Below, in pieces: positions 8,050 to 16,502 of a stretch of 57,989 bases of DNA (within the stretch, counting starts at the first letter, position 1; each line of letters starts with the position of its first letter). The stretch is from Lachnospiraceae bacterium AC3007. GTDB lineage: Bacteria; Bacillota; Clostridia; Lachnospirales; Lachnospiraceae. The notes beneath the pieces are model-generated. The model did no database searches and had not been told where the DNA came from. It saw only the letters and a program-made list of their open reading frames with translations. The stretch is taken from contig KK211272.1 of NCBI GenBank assembly GCA_000621405.1, positions 1-57,989 on the forward strand. Direction: 5' to 3'. The position numbers were made by a program, and so were the translations under genes.

Positions 8050-10334
8050 TCGTAAATGGCGAAAAATACATATCTATGATCAAAGGAATGATTCTTATCG
8101 GGATCATTTTACTTTCTGTATTTCTTTCTTCTTTTACTGAAGATGCTTTTGCTTCCAATGATAAAGTGATCCGCTCCAAAGATGATCTTAATAATTCAGA
8201 TATCCTCTTAGGAGTCGGACAAGGCGGAGCTGCTGAGCAGATAGCAGAAAAAGAACTCCCCAATGCGCGACTCATGTATTATAGCAATACTGATGGATAT
8301 CAGGCCGTTATACAGGGCAAGGTCGATGCATTTGTCTTTGACCGCAAACAGATGGAATTTGCGATCAGCAGCGGTTTGATGGGCGTCAGGCTCCTTGATG
8401 AGAATATGGACGAGCAGGTTCATGTTGCGGTTGGGATCTCACCATCCAGTGATGTTGATGATCTGGAGAATAAACTCAACACATTTATCGGTGAACTGAA
8501 GGCCGATGGGACTCTTGATGACATGTATGACCGCTGGGTCATCAGGAAAAATGAGAATTTCCCTGATATAGATCTTCCTTCTGATCCCGAATACATTATC
8601 ACTGTCGGTACTACAGGAATAGTCCCTCCCTACAGTTATTATAAAGATTCAAAGCTTAACGGCTATGATATCGAACTGGCTTACCGTTTTGCGGCCTGGC
8701 TCGGCGCTGGTCTTGACTTTAAGGTCTATGATTACCAGGGCGTCATTTCTGCCGCAGAGAGTGGAGACATTGACTGTATCATGGCTGATCTTAATGTGAC
8801 GCCTGAGAGGGCAGAAGCGCTTCCTTTTTCCGATGATCTGTTCACAGAGACCATAGGCATAATGGTGAGGAATGAAAATGCTTCCGTCCCTGAATATAAA
8901 GCATTTGAGGATCTGTCGGGCAAGAGAGTGTCTATGCTTACCGGAGCTCCATTTGAGGAACTTGTTAAAAGCAAAGCACCTGATGTAGCTGAATTTACTT
9001 ATTACAATACTATGTCTGATATGCTACTGGCATTAAAATCCGACAAGACCGATGCAGTGCTCACTAACAGCGCACTGGCGCAGCTGGCTGTCAACAGGAA
9101 CAGTGACCTTGCAAAATTCCCCGAAGATCTGAATGACGGAGTATTTGGATTCGCATTTAAGAAAGGTGATCCCGAGAGAGACAGGTGGCAGGAGGCATTT
9201 GACTCTATCCCAAATAAGAAGATCCTAGAAGCCTGGGACAAATGGACAGGAGCCGATGACAGCATAAAGGTCCTTCCAGAGCAGGACTGGCCGGGAAATA
9301 ACGGCACGGTTAAAGTCGCAGCCTGCGATACGGTCGAGCCCATGAGCTATATAGGCCCTGATGGGGAGATAGCAGGCTTTGATCTTGAACTGATCCTTTT
9401 AATGGCCAAAGAGCTTGATGTTCATGTTGAATTTTTAGAGCTCGAGTTTTCTTCTGTCCTGCCATATATAGAATCCGGAAAAGCTCTTCTCGGGAACGGA
9501 TCAATCATAGTTACTGATGAGAGAAAGGAATCTGTGGATTTCGTTGAATATTTTCCAGCATCTTTTGTTCTCGTCGTGCGCGCTGAAGACAAAGAAGGCG
9601 AGATAGCAGGCTTCATTGGATCTATAAGAGATGGATTTGAGAAAAATTTTATCAGAGAGTCCCGATGGAAACTTTTCAGAGTCGGTATAATCGTCACACT
9701 TCTGATAACTGTCCTTTCCGTGATCTTCGGGACACTGCTTGGATTTACGGTATTTCTTTTATGCAAGGATGGTAATCCCGTGGCAAATTACGTCACAAGG
9801 TTTTCTGTATGGCTCATACACGGCATGCCTATGGTCGTGCTTCTGATGATATTGTATTACATCATATTCCGTAATCTGAACATAAGCGGAATGATAGTCT
9901 CGGTAATTGCATTTTCTCTTACCTTCGGATCAACTGTGTACGGCCTTTTGAAGATGGGGGTCGGCGCTGTTGACAGGGGTCAGTATGAGGCTGCTTATGC
10001 TTTGGGATATTCGGTAAATAAGACCTTCTTCAGGATCATACTTCCGCAGGCTCTGCCACATGTGATGCACTCCTATAAGGTTCAGATCGTAACCCTTCTG
10101 AAGGCAACGGCCATTGTCGGATATATCGCGGTCCAGGACCTTACAAAGGTTGGCGACATCGTAAGAAGCCGCACCTATGATGCTTTCTTTCCGCTGATTG
10201 CGATCGCCGTTATCTATTTTGTCATGGAAGGACTGCTCGGATTTCTCATCAAAAGGATTCATCTGCGCATGGATCCAAAGAGGAGAAAACCGGAAGACAT
10301 ATTAAAGGGGGTGGATGTACATGATAAGGATTGA
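8046..10334 (+). CDS. amino-acid ABC transporter, fused substrate-binding and permease protein
   Basis: After a signal-like hydrophobic segment (MILIGIILLSVFLSSF) come three segments related to SBP family 3. The first is a partial lobe. The second is a complete domain beginning ITVGTTGIVPPYSYY, with GYDIELAYRFA. The third, beginning VKVAACDTVEPMSYI, may be a half domain. The C-terminal 220 residues are a HisM/ArtQ-type permease with the EAA loop EAAYALGYSVNKTFFRIILP. Fused binding-protein/permease importers for polar amino acids are common in Firmicutes; three binding segments in one chain is unusual. The start at 8046 is chosen because the preceding micro-ORF overlaps it; 7998 and 8076 are alternatives. 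The partner ATPase gene overlaps the 3' end. Confidence 0.85.
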   Translation: MIVNGEKYISMIKGMILIGIILLSVFLSSFTEDAFASNDKVIRSKDDLNNSDILLGVGQGGAAEQIAEKELPNARLMYYSNTDGYQAVIQGKVDAFVFDRKQMEFAISSGLMGVRLLDENMDEQVHVAVGISPSSDVDDLENKLNTFIGELKADGTLDDMYDRWVIRKNENFPDIDLPSDPEYIITVGTTGIVPPYSYYKDSKLNGYDIELAYRFAAWLGAGLDFKVYDYQGVISAAESGDIDCIMADLNVTPERAEALPFSDDLFTETIGIMVRNENASVPEYKAFEDLSGKRVSMLTGAPFEELVKSKAPDVAEFTYYNTMSDMLLALKSDKTDAVLTNSALAQLAVNRNSDLAKFPEDLNDGVFGFAFKKGDPERDRWQEAFDSIPNKKILEAWDKWTGADDSIKVLPEQDWPGNNGTVKVAACDTVEPMSYIGPDGEIAGFDLELILLMAKELDVHVEFLELEFSSVLPYIESGKALLGNGSIIVTDERKESVDFVEYFPASFVLVVRAEDKEGEIAGFIGSIRDGFEKNFIRESRWKLFRVGIIVTLLITVLSVIFGTLLGFTVFLLCKDGNPVANYVTRFSVWLIHGMPMVVLLMILYYIIFRNLNISGMIVSVIAFSLTFGSTVYGLLKMGVGAVDRGQYEAAYALGYSVNKTFFRIILPQALPHVMHSYKVQIVTLLKATAIVGYIAVQDLTKVGDIVRSRTYDAFFPLIAIAVIYFVMEGLLGFLIKRIHLRMDPKRRKPEDILKGVDVHDKD

Positions 10335-11412
10335 GCATCTCACCAAGGCATTCCCTGACATAACTCCGATAAATGATGTGAGCGTCACTATCAATGAAGG
10401 AGACGTGATCTCTGTCATCGGCCCTTCCGGTACTGGAAAAAGCACGCTTATACGATGTATCAACCTTCTTGAGAAGCCTACGTCAGGTCATATATGGATA
10501 GATAATGATGAGATCACAGATCCGAAATGCGATCTTGAAAAGATACGCAGGAGTGTCGGGATGGTCTTCCAGTCCTTTAATCTGTTCCCAAACAGGACCG
10601 TTATCGAAAATATCATGATGGCTCCTGTAGATCTTTTGGGTAAAAGCCGGCAGGAAGCCTACGATAAGGGCATGGAACTTCTGGTTATGGTAGGACTTGA
10701 AGAAAAAGCCATGAATTATCCCGAAGAGTTATCAGGCGGGCAGAAGCAGCGTATAGCCATAGCGCGTACTCTTGCGATGGATCCCGAGATAATACTTATG
10801 GATGAGCCGACGAGCGCCCTGGATCCCACCATGGTCGGTGAAGTGCAGGCCGTCATCCGCGATCTTGCATCAAGCGGAAGGACCATGATGATAGTCACTC
10901 ATGAGATGGACTTTGCCCGCGCGATATGCAACCGTGTATTCTATCTGGATGACGGCTGCATATATGAAGAGGGTACTCCTGAGCAGATATTCGATCATCC
11001 AGAGAAGGAGAAGACCATACGATTCGTAAGAGGCTTAAGGGTCCTTGAATTTGATATTGAGAGTCGTCATTATGACTATCCGGGTGTCCAGGGAAGCATA
11101 GAAGCTTACTGCATAAGACATCAGATCTCAAAAAGCATGATGCAGCATGTAAGGCTTGCTTTTGAGGAAACTGTTCAGGTAAATCTTATCAAAAGCCTTG
11201 CTACTCCCATCATACATGTTTCAGTCTCATATTATCCGGAAGACGAGTCCCTTGATATGACTGTTGATTATAAAGGAGACAAATACGACCTGCTCTCTAA
11301 ATGCGATATCATATCTCTTGCAGTCCTCGATACTGCCGTCTCGGATCGATCCTTCAGATATGATGAGGAAGAAGAATACGGCAATCATCTGGAACTGAAG
11401 ATCAAACCCTGA
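10321..11412 (+). CDS. amino-acid ABC transporter ATPase with RsbW-like C-terminal domain
   Basis: Residues 1 to about 235 are a GlnQ/HisP-type ATPase. Walker A is GPSGTGKST, the Q-loop region is VFQSFNLFP, the signature is LSGGQKQR, Walker B is IILMDEPTSALDP and the H-loop is IVTHEM. It energises the importer encoded just upstream, whose stop codon it overlaps. About 125 extra residues follow, which GlnQ proteins lack. By eye these match the fold pattern of HATPase_c anti-sigma kinases. MMQHVRLAFEETVQVNL aligns with the N-box helix, and HVSVSYYPEDESLDMTVDYK with the following strands. The glycine-rich ATP lid is absent, so the domain is probably a non-catalytic sensor or binding module. The start at 10321 gives nine-base spacing to AGGGGG; 10315 is too close. 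Confidence 0.85.
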   Translation: MIRIEHLTKAFPDITPINDVSVTINEGDVISVIGPSGTGKSTLIRCINLLEKPTSGHIWIDNDEITDPKCDLEKIRRSVGMVFQSFNLFPNRTVIENIMMAPVDLLGKSRQEAYDKGMELLVMVGLEEKAMNYPEELSGGQKQRIAIARTLAMDPEIILMDEPTSALDPTMVGEVQAVIRDLASSGRTMMIVTHEMDFARAICNRVFYLDDGCIYEEGTPEQIFDHPEKEKTIRFVRGLRVLEFDIESRHYDYPGVQGSIEAYCIRHQISKSMMQHVRLAFEETVQVNLIKSLATPIIHVSVSYYPEDESLDMTVDYKGDKYDLLSKCDIISLAVLDTAVSDRSFRYDEEEEYGNHLELKIKP

Positions 11413-11487
11413 CGTCGGGATCCTGTCGTCATCTTCCAAAAGTATACTTTTAGTACGTATCATACGGCATTGTTCATATGATAGAAT

Positions 11488-11545
11488 AACTGCGTTGTCT
11501 AATGGATCAAATTAGTACGCAGTTTATTCTTTTTTAATTTTTATT
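11488..11545 (+). terminator. intrinsic terminator downstream of ABC operon
   Basis: AACTGCGT (11488-11495) pairs with ACGCAGTT (11517-11524), and inside it CTAAT pairs with ATTAG. A T-rich tract to 11545 follows. It lies 20 bases before the next start codon. It could also work as an attenuator if that gene's promoter lies in 11420-11487. Confidence 0.7.
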
Positions 11546-11564
11546 CTAAGATGAGGAGTATTTC

Positions 11565-13616
11565 ATGAAGAATAAGACGTTTAAACTCATCATATCTCTT
11601 CTTTTAGCTGCATCACTGCTATCATCATGCGGATCTTCAGCCAAATCAGTGCCGAAGCGATCACTCGTCGATCCTGAAGCCGGAGCGGAAAACGATGACA
11701 GCAAAGGCATAAAGATAACCGATCGTGATGTTGAAGTATATGATGGTCATCTGGATACGGTAGTCCTTATCTATATGGTAGGATCGAATCTGGAGTCGGA
11801 GAACGGACTCGGAACGACCGACCTTCATGAGATAGGAGAAGCCATAAAGAATTCGGGCAATCCTGATGCCGAGGTCAAGGTCATAGTAGAGACCGGCGGC
11901 TGCAGTCAATGGAGCACTGATTTTGATATAGATCCCGAAAAGCTTCAGCGCTTTGAAGTAGGAGCAGACGAGCTCATACTGAAGGATGAGGTAGAGTCCA
12001 AGAACATGGCCAACCCCAATACTCTGGCTGACTTCATGGCATACGGCACAAAGGCTTATCCTGCAGACAGATATGATCTGATCCTTTGGGATCACGGCGG
12101 CGGCTCGGTCATGGGCTTTGCTTCCGATGAACTGTATTCCGGATCCATGATGAGACTCAACAAGCTTCAGAAGGCATTTGAAGCTGTAGATGTTCATTTC
12201 GATTTCATAGGCTTTGATGCGTGCCTTATGGGCACCGTTGAGACTGCTTACATGCTCGCGCCTTATGCTGATTATCTTATAGCATCCGAGGAGATGGAGC
12301 CCGGAGACGGGTGGTTCTATACGAACTGGATAGATCTTCTGTACAATGACCCGAAGATATCCGTTGAAGAGCTCGGAAAGCAGATAATAGACGACTTTGC
12401 AGCGTCAAACGAAACCAGCGGTGAGCTTTATACTCTGTCTTTGATAGATCTTAAAAAAATCTCTCCCGTGTATGACGCGCTGATGGAATTTGCCGGAAGT
12501 TCGAGCGATGCTCTTCAGAACAAACAGTATAAGACTATATCAAAGGCCAGAAGCGATGCAAGGGACTTCGGCAACGGCAATTACGAACAGGTTGATATCA
12601 TTGATTTTGCCACAAAGTCCGACGTGGCCGGTAATGAGAAGCTTGATCAGGCAGTATCCGATTCCGTTGTGTATTTCAAGACGAACATGAAGAATGCGAA
12701 CGGTCTTGCGATGTATTATCCCTGTTCCTATCTTGATGAATATGACAGGATGGTAGGTGTGTTCAAGGCTCTGGACTTTGATCAGTCATATACAGACAGT
12801 CTGTCGGGCTTCTGTACGGTAATGGCTCAATCGGATGATGATACCAAAAACGGAGAGGGCTATTCCAAGGAAAAATGGTATAAGGCCGATCTTGCTGGTC
12901 TTTACAAAGGAGAGACTGATCTGGGACTTACCGGAGAGCTCGGCTTTAAGGAAATGAACGGCGAGACTGTCATAGATATGACTCCAGAACAATTTGACGA
13001 TATGACTTACTGCGGTATGGAAGTATGGTCAGACAACGGAGTAGGTCTTACCCTGATGGGCGTAGACAGCGACTGGGGAACATCCGAAGATGGAGACTAT
13101 ATCACAGCTTCTTATGACGGAATATGGATGACTTTAAACGGTGTTTCTGCTCCATATTTCATGGACGAGATCGGCATCATGGCAGACGATACCGCATATC
13201 AGTTTGGATATATTCCGGCAATGCTGAATGGTGATACCGAGATCAGGATTCGTACTGAGATACTGGGTTATGCCAATGGAGAAAATGCCGCCAACGTCCT
13301 GGGATACTGGGTGCTTGATGATATGGATTATGAGGGAGGCGATTCCGTACGCAACCTCAAACAGTTCGAAAAGGGCGATAAGTTCCAGTTTATATATACT
13401 TTCTGTGATTATGACCTCGGGAACGTTGAGACGATGCCGACCGGGAAAAAGTTTAAGGGTTGGAAAGACCTTGAGATAGGCTATGGAATACTGGTCAGTG
13501 ATCAGGTCACAGTAAGCTTCGAACTGGAGGATGTATACAAGAACAGGTATTATACCGATTATCTGACTATAGACAGTGATTATCTGGAAACAGAAAAAGA
13601 AATCAATGGAGGTTGA
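11565..13616 (+). CDS. clostripain-family (peptidase C11) lipoprotein
   Basis: A lipoprotein signal peptide ends in LLSSC with the lipobox Cys at residue 22, so the protein should be anchored on the outer face of the membrane. The clostripain-like caspase fold follows. The catalytic His is H177 in LILWDHGGG and the catalytic Cys is C220 in FDACLMGTVETAY. The C-terminal 280 residues are a beta-rich region of unknown role. Clostripain-type enzymes cut after Arg or Lys in many relatives; specificity here is not visible. It heads a three-gene lipoprotein operon: the next start is five bases after its stop. GAGGAG precedes the ATG. A second, very different clostripain-like protein is encoded near the right end of the window. 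Confidence 0.87.
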   Translation: MKNKTFKLIISLLLAASLLSSCGSSAKSVPKRSLVDPEAGAENDDSKGIKITDRDVEVYDGHLDTVVLIYMVGSNLESENGLGTTDLHEIGEAIKNSGNPDAEVKVIVETGGCSQWSTDFDIDPEKLQRFEVGADELILKDEVESKNMANPNTLADFMAYGTKAYPADRYDLILWDHGGGSVMGFASDELYSGSMMRLNKLQKAFEAVDVHFDFIGFDACLMGTVETAYMLAPYADYLIASEEMEPGDGWFYTNWIDLLYNDPKISVEELGKQIIDDFAASNETSGELYTLSLIDLKKISPVYDALMEFAGSSSDALQNKQYKTISKARSDARDFGNGNYEQVDIIDFATKSDVAGNEKLDQAVSDSVVYFKTNMKNANGLAMYYPCSYLDEYDRMVGVFKALDFDQSYTDSLSGFCTVMAQSDDDTKNGEGYSKEKWYKADLAGLYKGETDLGLTGELGFKEMNGETVIDMTPEQFDDMTYCGMEVWSDNGVGLTLMGVDSDWGTSEDGDYITASYDGIWMTLNGVSAPYFMDEIGIMADDTAYQFGYIPAMLNGDTEIRIRTEILGYANGENAANVLGYWVLDDMDYEGGDSVRNLKQFEKGDKFQFIYTFCDYDLGNVETMPTGKKFKGWKDLEIGYGILVSDQVTVSFELEDVYKNRYYTDYLTIDSDYLETEKEINGG

Positions 13617-13620
13617 TACG

Positions 13621-14985
13621 ATGAGAAAGAAAGCTGTTTTATCGGTCATTATGGCTTCTTTGCTCCTTCTTTCCGCCTGCGGAGGAAGTGATGCAGCCGC
13701 CGACGCTTCTGCTCCTTCGGATTCAGCAGAAGAAGCCGAAACTTCAGAAGATGAAGCTGCCGCAGATGATGCTTCGGCCGCAGAGAGCGATGCAGAGGCC
13801 AAAGTCTCAAGGGATGCGGGGGGCCTTGGAGGAGATGATTCTGATCTTCCTTATTATATGGGTCCCTGGAAATTCGATGAATATGCGATCTATCTTTACT
13901 TAGGCGAAGACTACAGATGGGATTCATATAACGCTAAGGGAGAGATCACTTACAGCGGTGATTATTATGATAACGGTGACACCCTCCTTATGGAATATGA
14001 TGACGGAAGCCCTGATGATGAATATACCATCGAAGATACCGGTCTTGTAAGCCAGGATGGAAATACCTGCAGTAAGGTAGATCATATGATCTTCCTTCCT
14101 TCAGTGGATGATTCCTTTGATGAGACATACTATTTCGATACAGCCTTCAAGGATGTGAGCGTTAATTATCCTGAATCACTTACACCGAATAAAAGAGAAG
14201 GCATGACTGATACCGTACTATTCACGCCCACTTTGGGCGCAGGAACCGGTGATCGTCGCTGCAGCATTCAGATAACACATGAACAGCTCCTCGGAAGCCA
14301 GAAAAAGATGCAGTGTGGATCAGGACCCGCCAAGCCTTGTATGGTTAATCTCCTTAACAATGTGCTCGCTGATCATTACAGTGATTATCTTCTTAAAGTA
14401 ATAAGCACTGATTTCAAAGACTGCGGTACCTATTACAGCATCACGGGATATACATGGTTTGACAGCAGTATCTTCCCGACAGATGACGGAACTCCCTTTC
14501 GCGGAGTATGTCAGATGCGTTATTACGGCCCTACCGGATATTTCGTCGCTGTAATTTGCATAGGAACGCCGGAACGTATCGAGGAATACTATGAGCTCAG
14601 CCAGAAGATCATGGATACCTACAGTTATAAGTCTGACTGGACGACTTCTCCCAAGGAAGTTCCGAGCAAGCCCGGTAAGGCTTCTTCAGGCAGTTCCGGA
14701 TCTGCCTACTACTGGACTGATGCTGACGGAGATATATGGTACTGGAACGGCTCATATAATGAATTCGTAAGTTTCGGCAGCAACGGATATATCGATGACG
14801 GAGAGTATTACGAGTCCAACGACGCAGGATGGACTACCGATGATGAATACTATGAATCCAATGACGCCGGATGGAGCAGTGATTATTACGATGATTACGA
14901 CATATATTCGGATCCCGGAGACGGATATGACACATGGTCCGATTCCGGTGATTACTACGATACTTCAGGATGGGATGATTATTGA
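13621..14985 (+). CDS. exported lipoprotein with YESNDAGW repeats, paralogue 1
   Basis: The lipobox is LLLSACGG, so this is a membrane-anchored lipoprotein of 454 residues. An acidic, Ala/Ser-rich linker (about 25-65) is followed by a beta-rich domain beginning PWKFDEYAIYLYLGEDYRW, then a second domain to about residue 345. The C-terminal tail (about 355-454) is very rich in Tyr, Asp, Gly and Trp and repeats YYESNDAGW twice. I do not recognise the family. The tail may bind divalent metal or wall polymer, which is inference from composition. The next gene is a close paralogue, so this pair arose by tandem duplication. GGAGG precedes ATG 13621 by eight bases; an upstream in-frame start at 13576 lies inside the previous gene and is rejected. 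Confidence 0.75.
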   Translation: MRKKAVLSVIMASLLLLSACGGSDAAADASAPSDSAEEAETSEDEAAADDASAAESDAEAKVSRDAGGLGGDDSDLPYYMGPWKFDEYAIYLYLGEDYRWDSYNAKGEITYSGDYYDNGDTLLMEYDDGSPDDEYTIEDTGLVSQDGNTCSKVDHMIFLPSVDDSFDETYYFDTAFKDVSVNYPESLTPNKREGMTDTVLFTPTLGAGTGDRRCSIQITHEQLLGSQKKMQCGSGPAKPCMVNLLNNVLADHYSDYLLKVISTDFKDCGTYYSITGYTWFDSSIFPTDDGTPFRGVCQMRYYGPTGYFVAVICIGTPERIEEYYELSQKIMDTYSYKSDWTTSPKEVPSKPGKASSGSSGSAYYWTDADGDIWYWNGSYNEFVSFGSNGYIDDGEYYESNDAGWTTDDEYYESNDAGWSSDYYDDYDIYSDPGDGYDTWSDSGDYYDTSGWDDY

Positions 14986-15017
14986 TCCGTAAGATAAGGA
15001 ACTTGGAGGTCAGTATT

Positions 15018-16358
15018 ATGAGAAAAAAAGCTTTGATTTCTGTTTTAACGGCTCTTATGATCTTCCTCACTGCCTGTGGAGGAAGTGAAGGGGCCGCGGA
15101 AAATGCCGCAGGAGATGCAGATACTTCTGCCGCTGCTACTGAAGAGTCTACCGAGGCTACAGCTGCCGATACGGAGGCCAAGGTCTCAAGAGATGCCGGA
15201 GGATTAGGCGGCGATTCGGATCTTCCGTATCATGTAGGACCCTGGAAATTCGACGAATATGGCATCTATCTGTACTTAGGTGAAGACTACAGATGGGACG
15301 CATACAATGCTCGCGGTGAGATCACAGACAGCGGTGATTATATTGATAACGGCGACAGCTTTACCATGTTATATGACGACGGAACCCCGGATGATGAATA
15401 TATCATCGAGGATACCGGACTTGTGGATCAGGACGGTAATACGCTGAGCAAGGTGGAAGAGATGATCTTCCTTCCTACAAAGGATGATCCTCTTAATAAG
15501 ACGATCAGTTTTCATGGTCAGTTCGAGGATGTCTCTGTTGATTATCCTGATACACTTTTTGCATCGGACAGAGAAGGCACAGATAATACGATCATATTCC
15601 AGCCGACTATAGGCAATCATACAGCTGATGCTCGCTGCAGCATCCAGATCAGCGAGTATGAACTGAAGGGAGATCATAAAAGGCTGCAGGCTGGTTCCGG
15701 ACCCGCAAAGACCAGCATGGTGAACATTCTCAATAATATTCTTTATAATGATTATTCAGAGCAGCTCCTTAAGGTCATAGATACTGATTTCAAAGACTGC
15801 GGCACTTATTACAGTATCACCGGTTATACATGGTTTGACAGCAATATCTTCCCGACAGATGACGGAAAGCTCTACAAGGGAGCCTGTGAGGTCAGATATT
15901 ACGGACCTAACGGCTTCTGTACTGTCATCATGACTATAGGTACACCGGAGCGTATCGAGGAATATCATCAGATAAGCCAGAATATCATGGAGACCTACAG
16001 TTATACTACTGACTGGACCACGTCTCCCAAGACTGTTCCCAGCCAGCCCGGCAAGGCTTCCTCAGGAAGTTCAGGATCAGCATATTACTGGACGGATTCT
16101 GACGGCGACATATGGTACTGGAACGGTTCATATAATGAGTTCATAAGCTTCGGAAGCGACGGATATATCGACGATGGCGAGTATTATGAGTCCAATGACG
16201 CCGGATGGGATGACGAAGATACGACATATTACGAGTCCAATGACGCAGGATGGGATTATTACGATGACTATGACGTCTATTCAGATCCCGGTGACGGATA
16301 TGACTCATGGTCAGACCCCGGAGATTACGAAGATACTTCAGGATGGGATGATTATTGA
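15018..16358 (+). CDS. exported lipoprotein with YESNDAGW repeats, paralogue 2
   Basis: This 446-residue lipoprotein (lipobox FLTACGG) is collinear with the preceding gene. It shares the block AKVSRDAGGLGG, the PWKFDEY domain, the DFKDCGTYYSITGYTWFDS block and the Tyr/Asp/Gly/Trp tail with two YYESNDAGW copies. The N-terminal linker differs most, as expected for a spacer. TTGGAGG precedes the start by about eight bases. It is the last gene of the operon: a strong hairpin follows 43 bases after the stop. Function is unknown. Co-expression with the clostripain-like lipoprotein suggests the three proteins act together at the cell surface, perhaps as protease and substrates. Confidence 0.75.
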   Translation: MRKKALISVLTALMIFLTACGGSEGAAENAAGDADTSAAATEESTEATAADTEAKVSRDAGGLGGDSDLPYHVGPWKFDEYGIYLYLGEDYRWDAYNARGEITDSGDYIDNGDSFTMLYDDGTPDDEYIIEDTGLVDQDGNTLSKVEEMIFLPTKDDPLNKTISFHGQFEDVSVDYPDTLFASDREGTDNTIIFQPTIGNHTADARCSIQISEYELKGDHKRLQAGSGPAKTSMVNILNNILYNDYSEQLLKVIDTDFKDCGTYYSITGYTWFDSNIFPTDDGKLYKGACEVRYYGPNGFCTVIMTIGTPERIEEYHQISQNIMETYSYTTDWTTSPKTVPSQPGKASSGSSGSAYYWTDSDGDIWYWNGSYNEFISFGSDGYIDDGEYYESNDAGWDDEDTTYYESNDAGWDYYDDYDVYSDPGDGYDSWSDPGDYEDTSGWDDY

Positions 16359-16401
16359 TCTTCGGATCGGTCATATATATATCGATATCTTAGAAAAGTT
16401 G

Positions 16402-16428
16402 TTAACCCCTGTGATACGCAGGGGTTAA
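16402..16428. terminator. intrinsic terminator, 10-bp perfect stem
   Basis: TTAACCCCTG and CAGGGGTTAA form a perfect 10-bp stem around a seven-base loop, followed by TGACTTTTATTA. It ends the lipoprotein operon. Confidence 0.8.
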
Positions 16429-16456
16429 TGACTTTTATTATACTCTCGCCATATGG

Positions 16457-16462
16457 TATAAT
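16457..16462 (+). promoter_or_regulatory. -10 box upstream of AAA ATPase operon
   Basis: TATAAT is preceded by TGG. The -35 position (16434-16439) reads TTTATT, a weak match. The 5' leader to the start codon is about 35 bases. Confidence 0.45.
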
Positions 16463-16502
16463 TCTTTTTGTATTTATACAGATCTTTCGGGTGGGGGTAC
16501 AT

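Noticed and set aside
13228-13479. Plus-strand ORF of 83 codons inside the clostripain-like lipoprotein gene
   Set aside because: It lies wholly inside a well-supported gene in another frame, with no separate signals.
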